In this document: piece after piece, positions 51,980 to 60,352 of the stretch
Layout: each line of letters starts with the position of its first letter
How positions within the stretch are numbered: the first letter of the stretch is position 1
Assembly: GCF_001570365.1 (NCBI RefSeq)
Contig: NZ_BBYK01000060.1
Span: 29,671-93,670 of the forward strand
Source: Microtetraspora fusca
GTDB taxonomy: Bacteria > Actinomycetota > Actinomycetes > Streptosporangiales > Streptosporangiaceae
DNA length: 64,000 nt
Direction: 5' to 3'
Translations under genes and position numbers: made by a program
The notes under the pieces: generated by a model
Database searches by the model: none
What the model saw: the letters and a program-made list of their open reading frames with translations, nothing else
What the model was told of the DNA's origin: nothing

Positions 51980-52088
51980 CTGGCGTCGATACCCGGTATA
52001 CGCCTGACCCTGACGGTATGGCACCGATGCCGCGTAGGGTAAGGGCGGGCGGAAGCCGTACGAGATCGAGGAGGCCGGGCGCTTGGGC

Positions 52089-52913
52089 ATGATGATGGCG
52101 GTGAGCTTCACCCGGTACGGGCGGCTTTATTACCTCGACCCCGGAGGGCATTCCCCCAAAGTCGGCGACAAGGTGCTCGTACCGACTGATTCCGGGCCCG
52201 AGGTGGCCGAGTGCATCTGGGCGCCGCAGTACGTGAGCGAGGACGTCGACGGCCTGCCGGTGTGCGCGGGCATCGCGACCGAGGAGCACCTGGCCAGGGA
52301 CGAGACCAACCGCCGGCGCAGGGCCGAGGCCCGCAGCGTCTCGAAGCGCCTGATCAAGCGGCACGAGCTGCCCATGAAGGTCGTCGGGGTCGACTACGTG
52401 GACGCCGACAACGTCTTCACCGTCTACTTCTCGGCCCCGCACCGGGTCGACTTCCGGGCGCTGGTGCGGGACCTGGCCCGCAACCTGCGGGCGCGGGTGG
52501 AGCTGCGGCAGATCGGACCGCGCGACGAGGCCCGCCTCCAGGGCGGCATCGGTCCGTGCGGCCGGGATCTGTGCTGCGCGACCTTCCTGAAGGACTTCGA
52601 ACCCGTCTCGGTCCGGATGGCCAAGGACCAGGACCTGCCGGTCAACCCGCTCCGCATCGCCGGAGCGTGCGGTCGGCTGATGTGCTGCCTCAAGTACGAG
52701 CACCCGCTGTACGTCGAGGCGCAGCGGACCTTCCCGAGGACAGGGGCCCGGGTGGAGACGGACGAGGGGCCGGGCCAGGTCGTCGGCAGGAACGTGCCGG
52801 GAGACCACGTCACCGTGCGGCTCGACGACGGAGGGCGGCGCTGCCAGTGCTCGCGCGCCTCGGTCTGCGGCCCGCGCAAGGCCCACGACGAGAGGTACGA
52901 GCCGCAAGCGTGA
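52089..52913 (+). CDS. ricT: PSP1-domain protein, RicT/YaaT-like
   Basis: 274 residues from ATG 52089; ATG 52092 and 52095 and TTG 52083 are alternatives. The start MMAVSFTRYGRLYYLDPGG and the two Cys blocks GGIGPCGRDLCCATFL and GACGRLMCCLKYE are the PSP1/RicT signature. In Bacillus RicT works with RicA and RicF, uses these Cys for Fe-S clusters and affects RNase Y; in actinobacteria the partner set differs and the role is unsettled. The next gene starts at GTG 52910, overlapping this stop. Confidence 0.88.
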   Translation: MMMAVSFTRYGRLYYLDPGGHSPKVGDKVLVPTDSGPEVAECIWAPQYVSEDVDGLPVCAGIATEEHLARDETNRRRRAEARSVSKRLIKRHELPMKVVGVDYVDADNVFTVYFSAPHRVDFRALVRDLARNLRARVELRQIGPRDEARLQGGIGPCGRDLCCATFLKDFEPVSVRMAKDQDLPVNPLRIAGACGRLMCCLKYEHPLYVEAQRTFPRTGARVETDEGPGQVVGRNVPGDHVTVRLDDGGRRCQCSRASVCGPRKAHDERYEPQA

Positions 52914-54451
52914 AGATCTTCCGATCACGACGGCGTGTCCCCCCGACCCCTGCCCGCGGAGCCGCGGCGGCGTTCCTCGCGCTCGCGCTGGCGGTCACGG
53001 GCTGTGCGCAGGAGGAGGCGAAACCCCGCGCGGAGGCCCCGACACCGGCGCTCCAGCCGTTCTACGGTCAGAACCTCGACTGGAGCGACTGCGGTGACGG
53101 CTTCCAGTGCTCGCGGGCCGATGTGCCGCTCGACTACTCCGCCCCGTCCGGGGAGAAGATCGGCATCAGCCTGATCCGGTTGCCCGCCACCGGGAAGCGC
53201 ATCGGCTCGCTGCTCATCAACCCGGGCGGGCCCGGCGGCTCCGGCATCGAGTACGCCCGGGCGGCGCGTTCGGTGCTCAGCGAGAAGGTCCGGGCGCGGT
53301 TCGACGTGATCGGCTTCGACCCGAGGGGCGTGGGCGAGTCCAGCCCCATCCGCTGCATGTCCGGAAGCGAGCTCGACGCCTACGTGAGCCTGGACGCCAG
53401 TCCGGACACGCCGGCCGAGGTCACCGCGATGGAAAAGGGGTCGAAGGCGTTCGCCGACGCCTGCGGCGCGAAGGCGGCCCGGCTGCTGCCCCACGTCGGA
53501 ACGGCCGACGCGGCCAGGGACATGGACGTGCTGCGCGCCGTCCTCGGCGACTCCGGGCTGACCTATCTCGGGAAGTCGTACGGCACCCATCTGGGCGCCG
53601 TCTACGCCGACCTGTTCCCGAAGAAGGTCCGCGCCCTGGTCCTCGACGGCGCGGTCGATCCGTCCGTCCCGGCCCTGAAGTCCAACGAGACCCAGGCCGT
53701 CGGCTTCGAGGTGGCGCTGAAGGCGTTCCTGCAGGACTGTTTCGAGGACGGCGCCTGCCCCTTCTCCAGCCGTACGGTCGAGGGGGCCATGGACGAGCTC
53801 ACCGACCTGCTGAAGAAGGCCGACGCGCATCCCCTGAAGAACAGCCTCGGCGACGGCCGGGAGATCAACGAGGCGTGGGTCGTCCTGGGCATCGTCACGC
53901 CGCTGTACGAGCGGGAGGCGTGGCCGGTGCTGCGCGAGGCGCTGGGGCACGCCTTCAACGGCGACGGCACCGACCTGCTGCGCATGGCCGACCTCATGTT
54001 GGACCGCAAGCCGGACGGCTCGTACTCCAACCAGACCGAGGCGAACATGGCGATCAACTGCGTGGATCACCCCTATCCCAAGGAGCCGTCCGCGTACGCC
54101 GAGGGAGCCGTCGAGGCGGCGATGGTCGCCCCCCATTTCGGAAATTTCGTGATGTGGGGGTCGTTGCCGTGCGCGTACTGGCCGGTCGCGCCCAAGGGCG
54201 CCGACAAGAAGGTCACCGCCGACGGTGCCCCGCCGATCGTCGTCGTCGGCACCTCGCGTGACCCGGCCACGCCGTACGAGTGGGCGGAGGGGCTCGCGTC
54301 CCAGCTCAGCTCGGGTGTCCTGCTCGGCTACGACGGCGACGGGCACACCGCGTACGGGACGGGCTCGACCTGCGTGGACAAAGCGGTCGACGACTACCTG
54401 ATCTCGCTCAAGCCGCCCAAGCAAGGCACGATGTGCCCGAAGGTCACGTGA
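52910..54451 (+). CDS. Secreted tripeptidyl-aminopeptidase-like alpha/beta hydrolase lipoprotein
   Basis: 513 residues from GTG 52910. A lipoprotein signal ends in LAVTGC (lipobox, Cys about 35), so the mature enzyme sits on the outer face of the membrane. The fold is alpha/beta hydrolase: oxyanion loop NPGGPGGSG, nucleophile GKSYGTHLGAVYAD, the catalytic Asp in TSRDPATPYEWA and His in GDGHTAYG, with the TAP-like C-terminal domain of Streptomyces tripeptidyl aminopeptidases. Placement between ricT and tRNA-Thr matches the conserved actinobacterial block where such Tap-like genes occur. Confidence 0.88.
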   Translation: MKIFRSRRRVPPTPARGAAAAFLALALAVTGCAQEEAKPRAEAPTPALQPFYGQNLDWSDCGDGFQCSRADVPLDYSAPSGEKIGISLIRLPATGKRIGSLLINPGGPGGSGIEYARAARSVLSEKVRARFDVIGFDPRGVGESSPIRCMSGSELDAYVSLDASPDTPAEVTAMEKGSKAFADACGAKAARLLPHVGTADAARDMDVLRAVLGDSGLTYLGKSYGTHLGAVYADLFPKKVRALVLDGAVDPSVPALKSNETQAVGFEVALKAFLQDCFEDGACPFSSRTVEGAMDELTDLLKKADAHPLKNSLGDGREINEAWVVLGIVTPLYEREAWPVLREALGHAFNGDGTDLLRMADLMLDRKPDGSYSNQTEANMAINCVDHPYPKEPSAYAEGAVEAAMVAPHFGNFVMWGSLPCAYWPVAPKGADKKVTADGAPPIVVVGTSRDPATPYEWAEGLASQLSSGVLLGYDGDGHTAYGTGSTCVDKAVDDYLISLKPPKQGTMCPKVT

Positions 54452-54517
54452 CGTCGCCGAGGAGGGCGCGAGAAGGGTTCATGAGCCTGTAGACTTCTCT
54501 GCACTGCCGTACGGCAC

Positions 54518-54594
54518 GCCGCCTTAGCTCAGTCGGCCAGAGCGACGCACTCGTAATGCGTAGGTCAAGGGTTCGATTCCCTTAGGCGGCTCCA
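54518..54594 (+). tRNA. tRNA-Thr(CGT)
   Basis: 77 nt including an encoded CCA. The acceptor GCCGCCT pairs perfectly with AGGCGGC. The anticodon loop CTCGTAA gives CGT, decoding ACG. T-loop GTTCGATTC. Its 3' 45 bases are repeated at 56406-56450. Confidence 0.96.
54550..54594 (+). repeat. Left copy of a 45-bp attachment repeat (tRNA-Thr 3' half)
   Basis: Identical to 56406-56450 except C54559 versus T56415. It runs from the anticodon loop to the CCA. This pattern is diagnostic of integration into a tRNA 3' end. Confidence 0.85.
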
Positions 54595-54601
54595 GTTCAG
54601 A

Positions 54602-54632
54602 GGCCCCTTCCGACCAAGGAAGGGGCCTTCTT
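54602..54632 (+). terminator. Terminator after tRNA-Thr
   Basis: GGCCCCTTCC (54602-54611), loop GACCAA, GGAAGGGGCC (54618-54627), then TTCTT: a perfect 10-bp stem. Confidence 0.85.
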
Positions 54633-55131
54633 GCTAACACCCTTCCTTTGGGTGGAGTTACGTCTTTTCTCTACCCGACCCTCTCGCGCCACCTGGCCCA
54701 CATTGGTATCTTTCCGTGATGTGAGGATCACTGGTAGTGCCGCAGCGTGAATGCGATGCATGGAGCTAGCTAACGATCTCGCGGCTTCGGTTGACTCCGC
54801 CCGGCGGCATCAGCCGCTGGAGATGCCCTTGCTTGGCGCTTGGACGAGCGCCGATCCACTGGCGACTGCGCCTGTGTGCAAAGGAACCGAATGTGGGAGC
54901 AGATATCAGTCGATCATCTTCTGCATTCCGTCCCAGAGTCCACGGGGCGCGAGAGGGAGTCGGCTTGCTCGCCGTATTTCGGGACCTCGCACTTCCGAAC
55001 CCCCGTGGACCGGAGCACCTGGCCCCGTCTCACCTCTCGCCGTCGCCTTGCCGTCTGCGGAGTCAGGCGATCCGGAACGTCATACCGCATCCCCACAAGG
55101 CATTAGTCACGGGAAGTGAGGGGACTAGACC
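54633..55131. other. Leader region of the tRNA-Thr insert
   Basis: About 500 bases with no supported gene. Several overlapping frames of 60-130 codons are open but lack ribosome sites and family features. It probably contains the promoter of the COG4705 gene and decayed element sequence. Confidence 0.35.
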
Positions 55132-56007
55132 GTGCGAAACGATGACCAGACACCCCACATGGACACGCACTGGATGCAGAGTCCCGGCAAATACGTGATG
55201 AAGAAACTGCCCGAGGTCACGCTGACCTTCTGGATCATGAAGGTCGCCGCCACCACGCTCGGCGAGACCGCTGGAGACCTGTTCGCCCAGACGCTGAAGA
55301 TCGGCTACTTCCTCACCACGGTCGCACTGTTCCTGATCTTCCTTGTTACCCTGGTGATCCAGCTCGCCTCCAAGCGGTACAACCCCTTCTTTTACTGGAC
55401 TGTCATCCTGTCCACCAGCATGGCCGGCACTACGATGTCGGATTTCATGAACCGCGATGCCAGCGCCGAATACCTGCCCAAAGGAGCGACGTCGCTGGGT
55501 TGGGGGCCACAGGGCCTCGGCCTGGGCTACCCCGCCGGCGCCGCGATCCTCATCTCGATCCTCATCGCCATCTTCGTCATCTGGAAGTTCACCGGACTGA
55601 CCTTCGCGATCCGCGACATCGACACCTTCCGCGGTGAAGCCCTCTTCTGGTCGGCGATCCTCGTCTCCAACACGCTCGGCACCTCCCTGGGCGACTTCCT
55701 CTCCGATAGCTCAGGCCTCGGCTACAGCGGAGGCGTGGTACTCATCACTGCCCTGCTCGCGCTGCTCCTCGCTCTGAAGTACGTCCCTGCCGTGCCCAAC
55801 GTGCTGCTGTTCTGGCTCGCCTTCGTCCTGACCCGACCCTTCGGCGCCACCGCAGGTGACCTCCTCACCAAGCCGACCACCAAGGGCGGCCTCGACCTCG
55901 GAACCGTCGGCTCCTCCGCCGTCCTCCTTGCCGTCCTGTTCGGTTTCATGGGATGGGCCCATCTCCAGGAACGCCGTGACACCCTTGCCATGGCAAGCGT
56001 CTCCTGA
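55132..56007 (+). CDS. COG4705-family multi-pass membrane protein
   Basis: 291 residues from GTG 55132 with GAGGGG upstream. About eight helices carry four related motifs: TTLGETAGDL (about residue 42), TSMAGTTMSDFMN (about 101), NTLGTSLGDFLSD (about 184) and RPFGATAGDLLTKP (about 237). The repeated G-x-T/S-x-[GS]-D pattern suggests a pseudo-symmetric transporter or channel built by duplication. The family is annotated only as a membrane-anchored protein of unknown function. It is the only intact gene between the tRNA-Thr repeats. Confidence 0.75.
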   Translation: MRNDDQTPHMDTHWMQSPGKYVMKKLPEVTLTFWIMKVAATTLGETAGDLFAQTLKIGYFLTTVALFLIFLVTLVIQLASKRYNPFFYWTVILSTSMAGTTMSDFMNRDASAEYLPKGATSLGWGPQGLGLGYPAGAAILISILIAIFVIWKFTGLTFAIRDIDTFRGEALFWSAILVSNTLGTSLGDFLSDSSGLGYSGGVVLITALLALLLALKYVPAVPNVLLFWLAFVLTRPFGATAGDLLTKPTTKGGLDLGTVGSSAVLLAVLFGFMGWAHLQERRDTLAMASVS

Positions 56008-56405
56008 GCCAGATCCCACACGCTGACGACTCCCGTGATCAGGGGCTGAATGCCAAGGCCGAGCTCGGGACATGTACGGGATGCTCATGTGAGCAGTCCG
56101 GGCTGGACGTGTCGTTCGAGCAGCTCAGGTCATGTAAGCCTGAGGCGCGGCCACCGCTCTCCTAGAGGCGGGTGCTTCCCAACAGGCTGTCGCGTGGTTT
56201 CAGTTTCCGGTGCTCGGGCCCGGCGGCCTGGTGCTCCGGACCCACTTGCCATCGGGCACCGTGGGCTGAGCACCGACCCTGCTAACACAGACGCTAACAA
56301 CGGCCCTGGACGATGGTGGACGGTGCCGGACTTGGCACTTGCAGAGGGTGCCTCTGGCCAGGGCTCCATGCCAGCCCTGGACGTTCGTGGACATCTCGAT
56401 TACTC
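56008..56405. other. Right part of the tRNA-Thr insert without a gene
   Basis: About 400 bases. A minus-strand frame through the repeat (56200-56454) reads EPPKGIEPLTYTL at its start, which is only the translated tRNA. Integrase motifs were looked for on both strands and not seen. Confidence 0.4.
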
Positions 56406-56450
56406 CTCGTAATGTGTAGGTCAAGGGTTCGATTCCCTTAGGCGGCTCCA
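56406..56450 (+). repeat. Right copy of the 45-bp attachment repeat
   Basis: Pseudo-tRNA-Thr 3' half, one mismatch to 54550-54594. It is followed by the hairpin 56459-56488, probably the original terminator of the tRNA gene. Confidence 0.85.
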
Positions 56451-56458
56451 TCAATGAT

Positions 56459-56488
56459 CAGGGCGTTTCCCGTCCGGGAGACGCCCTG
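56459..56488 (+). terminator. Hairpin after the right tRNA-Thr repeat
   Basis: CAGGGCGTTTCCCG and CGGGAGACGCCCTG form a 14-bp stem with one G-T pair and loop TC, nine bases after the repeated CCA. Confidence 0.7.
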
Positions 56489-56635
56489 TGATCGTTTCGG
56501 GTTGCAGTCGTCGCACCGGGACCACTCTCTAAATGACCTCGAACGTGTACTGCGGACGGAGTACACCATCCGCGGTAACGGGATCGGCGTAGCGCCTACC
56601 GCTGCACGACGACGCGGGGGAGCCTGATCACGAGT

Positions 56636-56654
56636 ATTGAGCGCAACGCTCAAT
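56636..56654. promoter_or_regulatory. TetR-type operator ATTGAGCG-CAA-CGCTCAAT
   Basis: Perfect 8-bp arms around CAA, ending 14 bases before the start of the MMPL gene. TTGAGCG/CGCTCAA palindromes are typical of TetR regulators of efflux pumps. No tetR gene is next to it in this window. Confidence 0.65.
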
Positions 56655-56667
56655 GACTCGAGGAGAG

Positions 56668-58836
56668 ATGATGCCAGCCGAGAATCCCCGTACGGATGGA
56701 GCTCTGGCGGGACTGGCCCGGTTCTGTTACCGGCGCCGCCGCCTGGTCCTCCTGACCTGGATCGTCGGTGTGATCGCAGTGGCGTTCGTCGGCTTCGGCT
56801 ACGGCGCCGCCCCCGACAACGACTTCTCCGGCGGAACCTCGGACTCCGCCAAGGCGCAGGCGCTGATCGAGAAGCACTTCCCCGAGCGGCAAGGGGACAC
56901 GCTCACTCTTGCGATCAAGGCGGAAAAGGGGATCGACGACGCTGCCGCCCGTCAAAAGATCGAGAAGGTCCTCACCGATCTGGCGACCTCACCCGTTGTA
57001 GGACCGGTTACCTCGCCATATCAGGACAAGAGCCTGGTGACGCAGGATCGTCGTATCGCCCGTACGACCATCCCGCTGACCCGAAAGGAGGTGGACAAGA
57101 CCGCGGTCAAGCCCCTGGTGGACATGGTCAAGAACGCCTCCGGTGACGGCGTGACGCTGGCGCTGGGCGGGACTCAGGCGGAAAAGGCCGAGACACCCCC
57201 GCAGGGTTCGTCTGAGAGCGTGGGCATCGTGGCGGCAGCGGTGATCTTGTTCATCGCCTTCGGGTCACTTGTGGCGATGGGCCTGCCGATCGTGACCGCA
57301 CTGCTGGCGATCGCCGCCGGCATCGCCCTGATGAAGCTGGTGGGGTACCTGGTCCCCTCACCCGATTTCACCGCGATCCTCGCCGCGATGATCGGGCTGG
57401 GCGTCGGCATCGACTACGCACTGTTCATCGTGACCCGCTACAAGGACAGCCTGCAGGCCGGCGACGAGCCCGAGACCGCCACGGTCAAGGCCATCACAAC
57501 GGCCGGTCACGCGGTCCTGTTCGCCGGCACGACCGTCGTGATCGCGCTGATGGGCCTGATCGTCATGGGACAGCGGCTGATGACCGGAGTGGCCGTCGCC
57601 ACGTCGGTGATCGTGCTGGTCACGATGATCGCCGCGGTGACCCTGCTGCCGGCGTTCCTGGGCTTCACCGGTCACAAGATCAACTCGCTACGCCTGCCCC
57701 GCCGCCAGAAGTTCGCCAGTGCCGCGTCCCGAGAGCGCCGGACCATCGCCGAGCGCTGGGCCGGCGTCGTGCAGCGCAAGCCGCTGGTCGCCGCGATACT
57801 TGCCGGCGCGGTCCTGGTGGTGCTGGCCGCCCCCACGCTGTCGATGCGGCTGAGCAACCCCGACGCCAGTGTCCAGCCCCACGACAGGAGCAGCTACACC
57901 TCATACGAGATTCTCTCCGAGGGCTTCGGCCCCGGCTACGGCGCACCCCTGATCTTCGCCACCGAGGTCGGCTCCAACGACACCGATCTGCGTCCCGTCA
58001 TCGAAGCGGTCGGCATGACCGAGGGCATCGCCTACGCCACGCCGCCTCAGGTCAGCAAGGACGGGCAGGCCGCGATCTTCATGGCCTTCCCCAAGACCGG
58101 ATACCAGGACAAGGCGACCGCGGACCTGGTGCACCACCTGCGCGACGACGTGCTGCCCAAGGCGCCCGGCGGTGAAGGGGTCTACGTCGGCGGCCCGAAC
58201 GCCGGCACGATCGACATGGCCGATGACATCAGCTCGCGCCTGCCCCTGATGATCGCGGTCGTCGTCGCGGTGTCCCTGGTACTGCTGATCGCGCTGGTCC
58301 GGTCGGTCACGATCGCGCTGCAGGCCGCCGTCATGAACCTGCTGTCGATCGGCGCCGCCTACGGCGTGCTCGTCGCGGTCGTCCAGTGGGGATGGCTGGG
58401 CTCGGCCCTCGGTTTCCCCACCGCCATGCCGATCACGACCTGGGTGCCGATGATGATCTTCCCGGTCCTGTTCGGCCTGTCCATGGACTACGAGGTCTTC
58501 CTGATCTCGCGGGTCCGTGAGGAGTACGAGCGCACCGGCGACACCCGGACGGCCGTCGCCAGCGGGATGGCGCGGACCGCCAAGGTCATCACGGCCGCGG
58601 CCGCCATCATGGTCGCCGTCTTCACGACCTCCCTGCTCGGCCCCGACGTCGCGGTCAAGCAGGGAGGTCTGGGCATGGCCGTCGCCGTGCTCATCGACGC
58701 CACCATCATCCGGATGATCCTCGTCCCCGCGGTGATGGAACTGTGCGGCAAGGCCAACTGGTGGATGCCCGGACGCCGGGCACCGAAGGTGACCTCGGTT
58801 CCCCCGGCCGAGATCGTGGAAGAGGCCAGGGTCTGA
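56668..58836 (+). CDS. MMPL/RND-family membrane transporter
   Basis: 722 residues from ATG 56668 (GAGGAGAG before it); an in-frame ATG at 56653 overlaps the operator. It has two MMPL halves, each with a first helix, an outer domain and a five-helix bundle: VLLTWIVGVIAVAFVGFGYG, then GVGIDYALFIVTRYKD; and LVAAILAGAVLVVLAAPTLS, then GLSMDYEVFLISRVREEYE. The DY pairs in GIDYALF and SMDYEVF are the proton-relay sites. Such proteins export lipids, siderophores or drugs using the proton gradient. Cargo unknown; probably repressed by a TetR protein coded elsewhere. Confidence 0.9.
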   Translation: MMPAENPRTDGALAGLARFCYRRRRLVLLTWIVGVIAVAFVGFGYGAAPDNDFSGGTSDSAKAQALIEKHFPERQGDTLTLAIKAEKGIDDAAARQKIEKVLTDLATSPVVGPVTSPYQDKSLVTQDRRIARTTIPLTRKEVDKTAVKPLVDMVKNASGDGVTLALGGTQAEKAETPPQGSSESVGIVAAAVILFIAFGSLVAMGLPIVTALLAIAAGIALMKLVGYLVPSPDFTAILAAMIGLGVGIDYALFIVTRYKDSLQAGDEPETATVKAITTAGHAVLFAGTTVVIALMGLIVMGQRLMTGVAVATSVIVLVTMIAAVTLLPAFLGFTGHKINSLRLPRRQKFASAASRERRTIAERWAGVVQRKPLVAAILAGAVLVVLAAPTLSMRLSNPDASVQPHDRSSYTSYEILSEGFGPGYGAPLIFATEVGSNDTDLRPVIEAVGMTEGIAYATPPQVSKDGQAAIFMAFPKTGYQDKATADLVHHLRDDVLPKAPGGEGVYVGGPNAGTIDMADDISSRLPLMIAVVVAVSLVLLIALVRSVTIALQAAVMNLLSIGAAYGVLVAVVQWGWLGSALGFPTAMPITTWVPMMIFPVLFGLSMDYEVFLISRVREEYERTGDTRTAVASGMARTAKVITAAAAIMVAVFTTSLLGPDVAVKQGGLGMAVAVLIDATIIRMILVPAVMELCGKANWWMPGRRAPKVTSVPPAEIVEEARV

Positions 58837-59167
58837 CTCTTCCTCGACCTACGGCGAGCGATGCCGCCACCGCCGGACGAAACCGCATCCACCTGACCGT
58901 CGACGACCTCGATGCCGAGATCGACTGACCGCACAGCACGGGCTGGGTTATGGCCGGCCCGTTCCCCGCTCCGCCGGCTGGGGCGCAGGTCCGCTGGGAC
59001 GACGGGTCCACGATGCCGGTCCCCATGATCGGATCTCGAGAGGCGCTGATGGCTCCGTCCCCCTGGCCGGAGGAGTACACCGTCCCCGACGACGAGGAGC
59101 ACAAGCAGACGGCGCCACCTCGCGAATGCAACTGGAGACCGTACACGGCATCAAGACCACCTACTGA
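58837..59167. other. Gap with a VOC-like fragment
   Basis: 331 bases. Near 58870-58928 the plus strand reads GRNRIHLTVDDLDAEID, like the first strand of a VOC/glyoxalase protein, then a stop. A following open frame (WDDGSTMPVPMIG) matches nothing I know. No RNA or repeat was noticed. Confidence 0.3.
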
Positions 59168-59668
59168 TCAGTCCCACCACATGACGACCGCCAGTCGACG
59201 ACGGGCAGCCTCCTCGTAGAAGTCGAGTAGTGCGGCAAAGTGCCTGGCCACATAGCCGCGAGGGTCCGCCATCGCCCCAGTGCTTTGACCAAGCGCTTCC
59301 CAGCCGTCGATGGGAAGGGAGGCCAAGACCGTATCGGGGACGAGCCCGCGAAGGGTCCCGGCGACGTGGAGGACGGCAGGTCCCTCAAGGGCGCTGACGG
59401 GATGCTCCCATATCGCGCCGGCGTAGTGACGGTAAGCCGGATTGACCTCCGCGTCACCGTCGAGGGAACGCCGCAACGCGACGAGGTACTCGGAACCACT
59501 GGCCAGTTCGCAGGCCCGGAGCAAGGGCGCGGGCGCCCAGTCCAGATCGAGATGATCCGCGCGAGGAGTCAGTTCGAAGGAGCAGAGCCGGTCCAGTTCC
59601 TCGACCGACCGGCGGCAGGCAGCAAGCTGAGCGTCGGGAACCCGAACGAGCTGCTGCGTAACCGCCAC
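59168..59668 (-). CDS. DUF1877-family protein
   Basis: 166 residues from GTG 59668. The sequence LVRVPDAQLAACRRSVEELD, then LDLDWAPAPLLRACELA and AMADPRGYVARHFAALLDFY follows the DUF1877 (YfbM) pattern: a short alpha/beta protein whose members carry a conserved DLxKxW-like segment, here LDWAP. Function unknown. It is a single-gene unit convergent with the MMPL gene. Confidence 0.7.
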   Translation of the reverse strand: MAVTQQLVRVPDAQLAACRRSVEELDRLCSFELTPRADHLDLDWAPAPLLRACELASGSEYLVALRRSLDGDAEVNPAYRHYAGAIWEHPVSALEGPAVLHVAGTLRGLVPDTVLASLPIDGWEALGQSTGAMADPRGYVARHFAALLDFYEEAARRRLAVVMWWD

Positions 59669-59815
59669 GCTGCGAGCCTGCCAGGCCAGCCGTCCTGATT
59701 GAAAACAACTTTTCTTCTCGGCGTTTAAGGCAGATCGCCAGCCGGCCGGGCATGCGGCCTGTGTTCGCCCGCCGAGGCGGCCTATAAAGTACGGGCCAGC
59801 CGACCAGGAGCGGGC

Positions 59816-60106
59816 ATGATCAAGTCATACCAGTTCGGGCGCAAAGCCGCCGTCGTCGTGACGCTGTACGGCATCGCCCTCGTCGCTGTGGCTTCGGGCG
59901 TTCTTGTGGCGCTGCTCTCCGGTAAGGACGGTGTCGTGCTCTGGCCCCTCGTGCTGGGGGTGCCCCTGGGCTGGCCGTTGCTGTGGGCTCCGATCGACAA
60001 CGGCCTGGTGCTTTGGGCCTGTTTCCTCGCACTCGGCGTGGTTCAGGGATGGCTGATCTGGAGGTTGTGCCGGGGCCCCCGTTCCAGGCCCGAAGGCTCG
60101 CAATGA
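59816..60106 (+). CDS. Small membrane protein, three helices
   Basis: 96 residues from ATG 59816 (GGAGCGGGC upstream). Helices lie at about 10-34, 40-57 and 62-82 (VVVTLYGIALVAVASGVLVA, VLWPLVLGVPLGWPLLW, VLWACFLALGVVQGWLIW). No family recognised. The stop overlaps the start of a 33-codon frame (ATGA). Confidence 0.6.
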   Translation: MIKSYQFGRKAAVVVTLYGIALVAVASGVLVALLSGKDGVVLWPLVLGVPLGWPLLWAPIDNGLVLWACFLALGVVQGWLIWRLCRGPRSRPEGSQ

Positions 60107-60204
60107 TCGTGCCGGTGGTCTCCTGGTCCGCTGTCGCTCTTCGTTCGGCCTTGGTCAAGAGGGCGGTGCGCGCTCTATGGAGTCGGCCTGCTGCCGCCCC
60201 CTGA
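60103..60204 (+). CDS. 33-residue peptide, translationally coupled
   Basis: ATG 60103 overlaps the stop of the membrane protein before it. It reads MIVPVVSWSAVALRSALVKR and then AVRALWSRPAAAP. The DNA is similar to 62235-62340, where a related peptide frame occurs, which supports some kind of selection or duplication. Function unknown. Confidence 0.35.
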   Translation: MIVPVVSWSAVALRSALVKRAVRALWSRPAAAP

Positions 60205-60324
60205 AACCGCCGGCCCGTTGCGCTTCGCGGCGGGTCGATGGCGAAGGAGAGACCAGGGCGCCTAACACGAGGCGAGGACGAGAAGCCTCCCGGCCAATGG
60301 CGCCCTGCTTGCGCGCCGGCGATT

Positions 60325-60350
60325 CAACACTTGGGACGCCGACTTCGTCT
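60325..60350 (+). promoter_or_regulatory. ECF-type promoter, CAAC-N17-CGTCT, of the third sigma gene
   Basis: CAAC (60325-60328), 17 bases, CGTCT (60346-60350). The second of two tandem GTG codons (60356) is 6 bases behind, again consistent with a leaderless start. Confidence 0.5.
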
Positions 60351-60352
60351 GA

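Larger units (their letters stand above)
54550..56450. mobile_element. Small integrated element or remnant at tRNA-Thr
   Basis: About 1.86 kb between the 45-bp repeats, holding one intact gene (COG4705 membrane protein) and no integrase. Either most of an integrative element was deleted, leaving cargo and both att sites, or it is a passive island mobilised by another integrase. Confidence 0.7.

Noticed and set aside
52211-52909. Extended start of the Tap-like hydrolase
   Set aside because: The added 233 codons are a shadow of ricT; a lipoprotein signal begins right at GTG 52910.
56200-56454. Integrase C-terminus on the minus strand at the right tRNA-Thr repeat
   Set aside because: The protein-like start EPPKGIEPLTYTL is the translated tRNA; no recombinase motif follows.
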